Part shown: one piece after another, positions 1-5,750 of the stretch
How the letters are laid out: every line of letters begins with the position of its first letter
How positions within the stretch are numbered: position 1 is the first letter of the stretch
NCBI GenBank assembly: GCA_947505995.1
Contig: CANNNB010000146.1
Location: forward strand, 1 to 6,114
Direction of reading: 5' to 3'
DNA from: Comamonadaceae bacterium
Lineage (GTDB): Bacteria; Pseudomonadota; Gammaproteobacteria; Burkholderiales; Burkholderiaceae
Length of the DNA: 6,114 nt
Notes under the pieces: generated by a model
The model's database searches: none
The model's input: the letters and a program-made list of their open reading frames with translations, nothing else
Told to the model about the DNA's origin: nothing
Program-made: the position numbers and the translations under genes

Positions 1-75
1 AATGAAATTACAGGCGAGTTCAACGCCGACGATTTGCTGGGCGTTATTTTCTCCAGCTTTTGCATTGGTAAATAA
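1..75 (+). CDS. mnmE: MnmE (TrmE) tRNA-modification GTPase, C-terminal end only
   Basis: Frame 1 is open from the first base and ends at TAA 73-75, encoding 24 residues that finish with LLGVIFSSFCIGK. The Cys-Ile-Gly-Lys ending after a DDLLG-IFSSF helix is the hallmark C-terminus of MnmE, and EITGEF just before it also matches E. coli MnmE as I remember it. MnmE with MnmG installs the (carboxymethyl)aminomethyl group on wobble uridine 34 of certain tRNAs; the C-terminal cysteine is part of the conserved C-x-G-K motif. Everything upstream (N-terminal folate-binding domain, G domain, most of the helical domain) lies outside the window. The stop is only 3 bases before the next gene, which suggests co-transcription with the ABC exporter. 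Confidence 0.9.
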   Translation, partial: NEITGEFNADDLLGVIFSSFCIGK

Positions 76-78
76 CAC

Positions 79-1866
79 ATGGCCAAGACTCCCGTCATCG
101 ATCGCCCTGCAACACAAAACCCAAAGTCATTGAGTGGCTTGCTGCCTTTTTTAAAACCTTACAAGTTGCAAATTGGTTTAGCGATGGTGTTTTTGGTTCT
201 GGCTGCAGCATCGACCTTGATATTTCCAATTGCCTTGCGCCAATTGATTGACAACGGACTTCAGCACCCCGACCCCGGCGCACAGGCCATGGCATTGCAA
301 GGCAACTTCATGATGCTGTTTGGCGTTGCTGTTGCTTTGGGTTTATTTTCAGCGGCGCGCTTTTTCACAGTCAGTTGGTTGGGGGAGCGCGTAACAACCG
401 ATCTGCGCAATGCGGTATACAGCCATGTGTTAAGGCAGAGCCCCGCATTTTTTGAAACCACACCCACTGGCGAAGTTATCAGCCGCTTGGTTGCCGACAC
501 CACCTTGGTTCAAACAGTGGTCGGTAGTTCTTTGTCCATGGGATTGCGCAATGCCGTCATGGGCGTCGGTGCGTTGACCATGCTGGTATGGGCTCACCCC
601 ACTGTCATGCTGCAATTGGTGGTGACCGTGGTGCTGGTCGTTTGGCCGGCCACACTTTATGGTCGCCGTGTTCGCCGTTTGTCACGCGCCAGCCAAGACC
701 GCGTGGCCGATGCCAGCAGCATTGCCACAGAAATTTTGAATGCCATGTCGGTGGTGCAAAGCTACACGGCCGAGAATCGCGAAGCAGCTCGTTTTGCAAG
801 CGCCACAGAGCAAGGCTTTCAAACAGCCATTCGACGCACGCGCGCGCGGTCTGTGCTGGTCGCCTTCATCATCATTGCCAATGCTGCTTTCTTGCTGTGG
901 GGTTTGTATCAGGGCACGCAAGCGGTTCTGGCGGGCAACCTCTCAGCCGGCCAATTAGGTCAAGCCGTTTTGTATGTGATTATTTTTGCAGGCGCCGTCG
1001 CTGTTTTAGGTGAAACCTATGGTGATTTGCTGCGTGCAGCAGGTGCCACCGAGCGCCTCATGGAGTTGCTCAGCAGCGTATCGCCCGTGCAATCACCTGA
1101 CACGCCCGTCACTTCGATTGCGCCAAAAACTGGCAGTACTTTGAAGTTTGAATCACTTCGGTTTCATTACCCGTCTCGTCCCTCTCAGTTAGCCCTTCAA
1201 GACTTTTCGGTGGCCATAGAAGCGGGCCAAACTGTGGCACTGGTCGGCCCCAGTGGTGCGGGCAAAACAACGTTGTTTGGTTTGTTGCTTCGGTACTACG
1301 ACCCGCAACAAGGACAGATTGTGTTGGATGGTGTGCCCATACAAAACCTCAGTCTGCACGACCTTCGGCAGCGCATTGGCATCGTGCCGCAAGAACCTGT
1401 CCTTTTTTCAAGCAGCGCCATGGACAACATTCGCTATGGCAGACCAGGCGCAACAGACGAAGAGGTTCAGGCTGCGGCCGTGGCTGCCTTTGCCGACGAG
1501 TTCATCGTCGATTTGCCTGAGGGTTACAACACGTTTCTAGGTGAGCGCGGCGTGCGTTTATCAGGTGGCCAACGCCAACGCATTGCCATCGCGCGTGCCA
1601 TGCTCAAAAACCCACCGCTCTTGCTGTTAGACGAAGCCACCAGCGCCTTGGATGCTCACAGTGAGCGCATGGTTCAAGCGGCTTTGGAGTCGGCCATGCG
1701 CGGTCGAACCACCTTGGTGATTGCGCACCGACTTGCTACGGTGCAACGAGCTGACAACATTTTGGTCTTAGAGCATGGCCGTTTGGTGGAGCAGGGCAAG
1801 CATGCAGCGCTGGTTGAAATGGGCGGTGTCTATGCAGGCCTAGCGGCACTTCAGTTCAACGCTTAA
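79..1866 (+). CDS. MsbA/LmrA-type ABC exporter, fused membrane and ATPase domains
   Basis: This 595-residue half-transporter should work as a homodimer in the inner membrane, using ATP to export a lipid or hydrophobic substrate. The membrane domain covers about residues 28-325, with hydrophobic segments near 32-52, 77-97, 155-190, 260-280 and 292-312. The ATPase domain covers about 355-590 and is intact: A-loop Tyr364, Walker A GPSGAGKT at 390-397, Q-loop Gln438, signature LSGGQ at 494-498, Walker B LLLLDE at 514-519, D-loop SALD at 522-525 and switch His550. Length is normal for the family. The ATG at 79 has no clear Shine-Dalgarno and lies 3 bases after the mnmE stop, so translational coupling is likely. 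The family includes MsbA, LmrA and ABCB-type lipid or drug exporters. The nearby LPS genes make a lipid substrate tempting, but they are separated by the oppositely oriented apt, so I give no gene symbol. Confidence 0.93.
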   Translation: MAKTPVIDRPATQNPKSLSGLLPFLKPYKLQIGLAMVFLVLAAASTLIFPIALRQLIDNGLQHPDPGAQAMALQGNFMMLFGVAVALGLFSAARFFTVSWLGERVTTDLRNAVYSHVLRQSPAFFETTPTGEVISRLVADTTLVQTVVGSSLSMGLRNAVMGVGALTMLVWAHPTVMLQLVVTVVLVVWPATLYGRRVRRLSRASQDRVADASSIATEILNAMSVVQSYTAENREAARFASATEQGFQTAIRRTRARSVLVAFIIIANAAFLLWGLYQGTQAVLAGNLSAGQLGQAVLYVIIFAGAVAVLGETYGDLLRAAGATERLMELLSSVSPVQSPDTPVTSIAPKTGSTLKFESLRFHYPSRPSQLALQDFSVAIEAGQTVALVGPSGAGKTTLFGLLLRYYDPQQGQIVLDGVPIQNLSLHDLRQRIGIVPQEPVLFSSSAMDNIRYGRPGATDEEVQAAAVAAFADEFIVDLPEGYNTFLGERGVRLSGGQRQRIAIARAMLKNPPLLLLDEATSALDAHSERMVQAALESAMRGRTTLVIAHRLATVQRADNILVLEHGRLVEQGKHAALVEMGGVYAGLAALQFNA

Positions 1867-1886
1867 AAGCCCTTCATGCGCCAAGC

Positions 1887-1916
1887 TTGATGTCCTTGAC
1901 TGAATCGGACACTCAA
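1887..1916. terminator. Weak hairpin between convergent genes
   Basis: In the 52-bp gap between the ABC exporter and apt stops, TTGATGTCC (1887-1895) pairs with GGACA and TCAA (1907-1911, 1913-1916), leaving one bulged base and an 11-base loop. Only a short TTT follows on the plus strand, so it would be a poor intrinsic terminator. Its place between two convergent genes is the main reason to list it. Confidence 0.25.
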
Positions 1917-1918
1917 TT

Positions 1919-2527
1919 TCAATGCCCTTCAAAATTCACCAATGTGAACAAGGGCAATCCTGCGGCTTGAAGTTTTTTCGAGCCGCCTAGTTCAGGCAAA
2001 TCCACAATGGCTGCCCCTTCAATCACTTCAGCACCCAGTTTCTCGAGGAGCTTCATACCCGCCATCATGGTGCCGCCCGTGGCAATCAAATCATCGATCA
2101 ACAAGACGCGTTGACCCGGCTTGACCGCATCGGTGTGCAACTCAACGGTGGCTGTGCCGTATTCCAATTCATAGGTTTCTTCCACGGTGGTGAAAGGCAG
2201 CTTGCCTTTTTTGCGAATCGGTACAAAGCCAACATTCAATTCATAGGCCACAACGGCGCCCAAAATAAAGCCCCGCGCGTCGAGGCCGGCCACCACATCA
2301 GGCCGCATGGAAGGTGACATATAGCGATGGACAAAGGCATCTATCAAGACCCGAAACACCCTTGGGTTTTGCAGCAAGGGCGTGATGTCTCGAAACTGCA
2401 CGCCCACTGCCGGCCAATCAGGCACGGTGCGGATGTTGTTTCTTAAATAATCGTTCACCGACAAAGCCATTTCATCTGTGACACCCATTGCCCGCCCACC
2501 CTGCATTGAACCCAATCCTTGACTCAT
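1919..2527 (-). CDS. apt: Adenine phosphoribosyltransferase
   Basis: Apt makes AMP and pyrophosphate from adenine and PRPP in the cytoplasm (purine salvage). Numbered from the ATG at 2470, which gives 183 residues like E. coli Apt, the landmarks are FRDITP 26-31, LDARGFILG 63-71, RKKGKLP 86-92, ETYELEYG 98-105 and the PRPP-binding loop [13 protein letters not shown] 122-134; the C-terminus is NFEGH. The start is uncertain. I chose the ATG at 2527 (202 residues) because GGAG lies 8 bases upstream and a TATGAT -10 box lies at a suitable distance. The ATG at 2506 has AAGGA 9 bases upstream, and the ATG at 2470 matches family length but has a poor ribosome site. The longer reading from 2587 is unlikely because the -10 box would fall inside it. 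The gene converges on the ABC exporter and diverges from kdsD. Confidence 0.92.
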   Translation of the reverse strand: MSQGLGSMQGGRAMGVTDEMALSVNDYLRNNIRTVPDWPAVGVQFRDITPLLQNPRVFRVLIDAFVHRYMSPSMRPDVVAGLDARGFILGAVVAYELNVGFVPIRKKGKLPFTTVEETYELEYGTATVELHTDAVKPGQRVLLIDDLIATGGTMMAGMKLLEKLGAEVIEGAAIVDLPELGGSKKLQAAGLPLFTLVNFEGH

Positions 2528-2535
2528 CTCTCGCA

Positions 2536-2539
2536 CTCC
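2536..2539 (-). promoter_or_regulatory. Ribosome binding site for apt (start-deciding)
   Basis: On the minus strand this reads GGAG, 8 bases before the ATG at 2527. It is the strongest start-site signal among the five or more in-frame ATGs at the apt 5' end. The competing AAGGA at 2516-2520 would serve the ATG at 2506. Confidence 0.5.
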
Positions 2540-2564
2540 ACGACGACAACCGGTCGAAACCAAC

Positions 2565-2570
2565 ATCATA
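2565..2570 (-). promoter_or_regulatory. Probable -10 box of the apt promoter
   Basis: The minus strand reads TATGAT, five of six matches to the sigma-70 consensus TATAAT. Transcription would begin near 2558, giving a leader of about 30 bases before the ATG at 2527 with its GGAG site in between. I see no good -35 hexamer at 16-18 bases spacing, so this is a partial promoter call. Confidence 0.45.
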
Positions 2571-2594
2571 GACACGCTTTGGGCCATCAGTCGC

Positions 2595-2600
2595 TAAAAT
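2595..2600 (+). promoter_or_regulatory. Probable -10 box of the kdsD operon promoter
   Basis: TAAAAT (five of six matches to TATAAT) directly abuts the ATG at 2601. The usual start distance puts the transcript's first base at about 2606-2608, at the ATG of 2607. The best -35-like hexamer, TAGACA (2569-2574), is 20 bases upstream, longer than the optimal 17, and overlaps the apt -10 box on the other strand. The hexamer quality and the absence of any Shine-Dalgarno upstream of kdsD support the call. Confidence 0.45.
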
Positions 2601-2606
2601 ATGCCT

Positions 2607-3584
2607 ATGTCATTCAACCCAGATCAAGCCCTCCAACTCGCTCGCGAGACTTTGGACATTGAGGCACAAGCCCTGATGGGGCTCAAATCCCGTTTGGACT
2701 CTCGTTTTTCACAAGCCGTTCAGATGATGCTCAACGTCAAAGGTCGCGTGGTGGTTACCGGCATGGGAAAGAGTGGGCACATTGGCTCCAAGATTGCGGC
2801 CACCTTGGCCTCTACAGGTACGCCTGCCATGTTTGTTCACCCCGGCGAGGCTAGCCATGGCGACCTGGGCATGATAAAAGCAGTTGACTTGGTACTGGCC
2901 ATCTCCAACAGCGGAGAAAGCGACGAACTTGTATCGATCCTGCCCGTCTTGAAGCGACAAGGGGTCCCCTTGATTGCCATGACTGGCGGCATGACCTCAG
3001 CGCTGGCCAAACACGCCGATGTGGTTTTAGACTGCAGTGTCGACAAAGAAGCTTGCCCTTTGAATTTGGCTCCCACTGCCAGCACCACAGCGCAATTGGC
3101 ATTGGGGGATGCTTTGGCCGTGGCGCTGCTAGACGCCCGTGGTTTCAAAGCAGAAGATTTTGCGCGTTCACACCCCGGTGGCTCCCTGGGTCGTCGCTTG
3201 CTGACACATGTGGAAGATGTCATGCGCAAGGGCGATCTGGTGCCGCATGTATTGCCCGATGCGAGTTTTTCAGATCTCATGCGCGAAATGAGCCAAAAAG
3301 GTTTGGGTGCCTCTGCGGTCGTTGACGAACAGCACAAAATCTTGGGTATCTTCACGGATGGTGATTTAAGGCGTCTTATCGAGAAGGGTGTTGATCTGCG
3401 AGCTTTGCAGGCCAAAGAGGTGATGCACCCCAATCCGCGAACGGTTCAGCAAGACGCCTTGGCAGTTGAGGCTGCCGAACTCATGGAGCAATTCCAAATC
3501 ACCAGCATTTTGGTGGTGAATGAATCTGGCACCTTGTGTGGCGCGCTGAACAGCAACGACTTGATGCGCGCCAAGGTCATCTAA
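2607..3584 (+). CDS. kdsD: D-arabinose-5-phosphate isomerase (SIS and two CBS domains)
   Basis: KdsD interconverts D-ribulose-5-phosphate and D-arabinose-5-phosphate, the first committed step toward KDO for the LPS inner core. Numbered from the ATG at 2601 (327 residues, as usual for the family), an N-terminal SIS sugar-isomerase domain spans about 40-180, with GMGKSG 54-59, HPGEASHGDLG 80-90, SNSGES 102-107 and ACPLNLAPTASTT 151-163. HPGGSLGRRLL at 191-201 contains the histidine equivalent to the catalytic His193 of E. coli KdsD. CBS domains follow at about 207-265 and 273-326. Two in-frame ATGs, 2601 and 2607, compete. I favour 2607 because the TAAAAT box ends at 2600 and the transcript probably starts at or next to 2607. 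KdsC and lptC follow on the same strand. GutQ-type paralogues share this architecture, but the kdsC-lptC context decides for kdsD. Confidence 0.95.
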   Translation: MSFNPDQALQLARETLDIEAQALMGLKSRLDSRFSQAVQMMLNVKGRVVVTGMGKSGHIGSKIAATLASTGTPAMFVHPGEASHGDLGMIKAVDLVLAISNSGESDELVSILPVLKRQGVPLIAMTGGMTSALAKHADVVLDCSVDKEACPLNLAPTASTTAQLALGDALAVALLDARGFKAEDFARSHPGGSLGRRLLTHVEDVMRKGDLVPHVLPDASFSDLMREMSQKGLGASAVVDEQHKILGIFTDGDLRRLIEKGVDLRALQAKEVMHPNPRTVQQDALAVEAAELMEQFQITSILVVNESGTLCGALNSNDLMRAKVI

Positions 3585-3636
3585 ACAAGCCTTGAAGCTA
3601 GCACCTAAGCTACATTGCACTTGAAGCACCCACACC

Positions 3637-4203
3637 ATGCAAATCATTCAGCCCGCGCTTCATTTTCCACCTGAACTGCTGCGCCAAGCACAAGGCATTA
3701 AAGTGGTTTTTTTTGATGTGGATGGTGTTTTAACTGACGGCGGCTTGTACTTTTCTGAACACGGTGAAACGCTGAAGCGTTTCAGCACCTTGGATGGCCA
3801 TGGTTTAAAACTTTTAAAGCATGTGGGCATCACGCCGGTGATCATCACCGGCCGAGACTCTAAGCCCCTTAGAGTCCGGCTTAGAGCACTTGGCATAGAA
3901 CACGCCAAATTTGGCACAGAGGACAAATTACCTGCCGCCGAAGACTTTTTAAAAACCCTAGGCTATGGGTGGCAACAAGCGGGCGCCATGGGCGATGACT
4001 GGCCCGATCTGCCTGTGATGCAACGCGCTGCCATCTCGTGTGCACCGATCAATGCGCATGCACAAGCTTTGGCCCTTGCGCACTTCGTCACAAGCCGCCA
4101 AGGCGGTTTTGGCGCTGCCAGAGAGTTTTGTGATTTGCTGGTAGTTGCAAGTGGGCAATATGCAACATTGCTCGCAGGTGTTGGTTCTTCTAAGGCTGCA
4201 TGA
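3637..4203 (+). CDS. kdsC: 3-deoxy-D-manno-octulosonate 8-phosphate phosphatase
   Basis: KdsC hydrolyses KDO-8-phosphate to KDO and phosphate in the cytoplasm; the family works as a tetramer with a Mg-dependent HAD active site and no large cap. All four HAD motifs are visible in the 188 residues: the nucleophile and acid in FFDVDGVLTDG (Asp27, Asp29), Thr71 in ITGR, Lys97 in FGTEDKL, and the metal-binding acids in GDDWPD (119-124). The C-terminal stretch RQGGFGAAREFCDLLV (154-169) matches the GGxGAxRExCD tail that reaches the neighbouring subunit's active site in KdsC tetramers. The start has only a weak GAAG upstream, and the 52-bp gap from kdsD contains no clear promoter or terminator, so the gene is probably read from the kdsD promoter. 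Its stop overlaps the lptC start. Confidence 0.95.
   Translation: MQIIQPALHFPPELLRQAQGIKVVFFDVDGVLTDGGLYFSEHGETLKRFSTLDGHGLKLLKHVGITPVIITGRDSKPLRVRLRALGIEHAKFGTEDKLPAAEDFLKTLGYGWQQAGAMGDDWPDLPVMQRAAISCAPINAHAQALALAHFVTSRQGGFGAAREFCDLLVVASGQYATLLAGVGSSKAA
3851..3880. repeat. Long near-perfect inverted repeat inside kdsC
   Basis: GACTCTAAG (3856-3864) and CTTAGAGTC (3868-3876) form a perfect 9-bp stem around a CCC loop. After one bulged A (3855), four more pairs (GCCG 3851-3854 with CGGC 3877-3880) extend it to 13 bp. A third copy of CTTAGAG sits at 3880-3886. The region encodes the stretch after the ITGR motif and uses AGA arginine codons twice in a short span, which stand out from the CGN codons used nearby. 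Protein length here matches E. coli KdsC, so nothing appears to have been inserted. Confidence 0.8.
4192..4195 (+). promoter_or_regulatory. Ribosome binding site for lptC, inside the end of kdsC
   Basis: AAGG lies 4 bases before the ATG at 4200 and 7 bases before the ATG at 4203. The second spacing is the more usual one and favours the ATG at 4203. Confidence 0.5.
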
Positions 4204-4811
4204 TGAATGCATTTCGGCTCGCACTGGATCGCTTGACGCTTTACTTGCCTGCCATTCTCATGGCTATTTTTGCCCTGGGCAGTTGGTGGCTTGTCCGAAG
4301 TCTGCCAAGTTTCTTTAATGAAGCCGCGGCCCCATCCGTTCGCCATGAGCCCGATTATTTTTTAAAGAATTTTTCTGTCAAATCGTTTGACGGCAATGGG
4401 CGCTTGATGCGTGAGTTGAGTGGTGATGATGCTCAACACTTTCCAGACACCGATACTTTGGACATTCAAAAAGTTCAAATGCGCGGGCATAGCCAAGAAG
4501 GTCAGCAGATCAATGCGCTTGCTGACCAAGCGCTCGCTAAAGGAGACGGCTCGCTGGTCACCTTCGTTGGGAATGTGCAGATCACTCAACCAGCGAGCTC
4601 TGGCCCTAACGGGGTTCGCGCTGCAACACAAGTGCGAAGCCAAGAGCTCAAAGCCTTTGTCAAGGAAGAACGCTTGGTGAGCGACTTGCCCGTTGAGATT
4701 CGGCGCGGCAAAGATCTATTCACTGCTGAAAAAATGCAAATGAACAGTAAAACCGGCGAATATGAGTTGAAAGGCAGAGTTCGCGGCCTTGTTCAGCCTG
4801 TTAAACCTTAA
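4203..4811 (+). CDS. lptC: LPS export system protein LptC
   Basis: LptC is the bitopic inner-membrane member of the Lpt bridge: it takes LPS extracted by LptBFG and hands it to periplasmic LptA. The product has 202 or 203 residues (E. coli LptC has 191). Numbered from 4200, one membrane helix lies at about 12-33 (YLPAILMAIFALGSWWLV), followed by the periplasmic beta-jellyroll. EPDYFLKNFSVKSFDGNG (50-67) and the repeating short strands up to GEYELKGRVRG (186-196) fit the LptC/OstA-like fold. Two adjacent ATGs follow in ATGATGA. From 4203 the overlap with the kdsC stop is one base (TGATG); from 4200 it is four (ATGA). Either way translational coupling with kdsC is likely. LptC sequences diverge strongly, so context after kdsC and the single-helix layout carry much of the call. 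Confidence 0.9.
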   Translation: MNAFRLALDRLTLYLPAILMAIFALGSWWLVRSLPSFFNEAAAPSVRHEPDYFLKNFSVKSFDGNGRLMRELSGDDAQHFPDTDTLDIQKVQMRGHSQEGQQINALADQALAKGDGSLVTFVGNVQITQPASSGPNGVRAATQVRSQELKAFVKEERLVSDLPVEIRRGKDLFTAEKMQMNSKTGEYELKGRVRGLVQPVKP

Positions 4812-4853
4812 ACACCTCCTCTTTCTCAAAACGAGAATCTCAGAAAGGCCTTT

Positions 4854-5651
4854 ATGCGCCCCTTGGTTTTCATCACTGGTGCTTCAAGCGGCATTGGCCA
4901 AGCACTCGCGCTTCGATATTACCAAGCGGGGTGGCGACTTGCTCTGGCCGCGCGCCGTGTCCCTGAAATGCAAGCATGGCTTGAAGCCCAAAGTATTCCC
5001 TCTGAGTGGGTCCAATGCTATTGCGCTGATGTGAGCGATGCCAACAGCATCATTGCTGCTGCCAACGAATGCATTGCCGAACAAGGCGTTCCCGATGTGG
5101 TCATCGCCAATGCGGGCATTAGCGTCGGCATGGACACGCAAGTACGCGAAGATTTAGAAGTTTTGCAGCAAGTGATGAACACCAATGTGATGGGTATGGC
5201 GGCAACTTTTCATCCATTTTTGCAAGTGATGAAGAACCGCGCTTCACAGATGGGCCCTGCGCAACCTGCAGGCACTTTGGTTGGCATTGCCAGTGTTGCT
5301 GGTGTTCGCGGTATGCCAGGTCATGCCGCTTATTGCGCAAGCAAAGCAGCGGTCATCAGCTATTGTGAAAGTTTACGCGGTGAGCTCAAGTCCGAAGGCT
5401 TCAAAGTCGTGACCTTGGCACCGGGGTACATCAAAACACCCTTGACTCAAAAAAATAAATTCCCAATGCCTTTTTTAATGAGTGCAGATGATTTTGCAAA
5501 GGCCGCGTTTCATGCAATTCAGCAGGGGGCGAGCTTTCGAGTGATTCCCACACCCATGGCTTGGGTTGCGCGAATTTTGCGGGTCTTGCCCAATGCCTTA
5601 TTTGATCGCGCGTTTAAGAATGTGCCCCGAAAACACCGAGCGACTGACTGA
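4854..5651 (+). CDS. SDR-family NAD(P)-dependent oxidoreductase
   Basis: This 265-residue protein is a classical short-chain dehydrogenase/reductase with a Rossmann fold and a full catalytic tetrad. Visible are the nucleotide-binding TGASSGIG (8-15), Arg34-Arg35 after the second strand (suggesting a preference for NADPH), NAG (86-88), Asn111, Ser147 and YxxxK (Tyr160, Lys164), then PG at 190-191. The C-terminal part (about 230-265) has a hydrophobic helix followed by basic residues and might touch the membrane. The substrate is not readable. AGAAAGG ends 5 bases before the ATG. The gene follows lptC after 42 bp with no terminator between, so it probably shares the operon, and it is closed by the palindrome at 5681-5708. 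In many related genomes lptA occupies this position; no relation to LPS is shown by the SDR itself. Confidence 0.9.
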   Translation: MRPLVFITGASSGIGQALALRYYQAGWRLALAARRVPEMQAWLEAQSIPSEWVQCYCADVSDANSIIAAANECIAEQGVPDVVIANAGISVGMDTQVREDLEVLQQVMNTNVMGMAATFHPFLQVMKNRASQMGPAQPAGTLVGIASVAGVRGMPGHAAYCASKAAVISYCESLRGELKSEGFKVVTLAPGYIKTPLTQKNKFPMPFLMSADDFAKAAFHAIQQGASFRVIPTPMAWVARILRVLPNALFDRAFKNVPRKHRATD

Positions 5652-5680
5652 AGTCGTCTGCGCAAAAATTTGTGACCATG

Positions 5681-5708
5681 AAAAAAGCCCTGCATGCAGG
5701 GCTTTTTT
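5681..5708. terminator. Bidirectional intrinsic terminator
   Basis: This is a perfect 28-bp palindrome: six A, then GCCCTGCATGCAGGGC, then six T. The GC-rich stem with a T tract on either strand should stop transcription from both sides, the SDR gene on the plus strand and the RRM protein gene on the minus strand, which converge here. Confidence 0.92.
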
Positions 5709-5712
5709 GTGT

Positions 5713-5732
5713 CTCACACTCGAAAGTGTGAG
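5713..5732. repeat. Second hairpin next to the terminator
   Basis: CTCACACT (5713-5720) and AGTGTGAG (5725-5732) form a perfect 8-bp stem around a four-base loop (CGAA on plus, TTCG on minus). It lies in the 3' untranslated region of the minus-strand RRM gene, between its stop and the terminator. It lacks its own T tract, so it is more likely an mRNA-stabilising or auxiliary structure than a terminator. Confidence 0.6.
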
Positions 5733-5750
5733 TGCAGAAGTAACAAGCGA

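Noticed and set aside
588..1013. 141-residue plus-strand open frame inside the ABC exporter
   Set aside because: It is a Cys/His/Arg-rich shifted reading of the membrane domain, with no support beyond being open.
2837..3433. 198-residue minus-strand open frame across kdsD
   Set aside because: KdsD on the plus strand has intact SIS and CBS motifs over this region; the antisense frame has no recognisable family and no ribosome site that I can see.
3591..3627. Direct repeat CTTGAAGC (3591-3598 and 3620-3627) between kdsD and kdsC
   Set aside because: Two 8-base copies can arise by chance, and they flank no recognisable promoter with proper spacing.
3963..4346. 127-residue minus-strand open frame across the kdsC-lptC junction
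   Set aside because: Both genes beneath it are well supported by motifs or context, and the antisense product resembles no family.
4823..4837. Small inverted repeat TTCTC/GAGAA between lptC and the SDR gene
   Set aside because: Only five A/T-rich-leaning pairs and no following T tract, so it is too weak to be called a terminator or regulatory structure.
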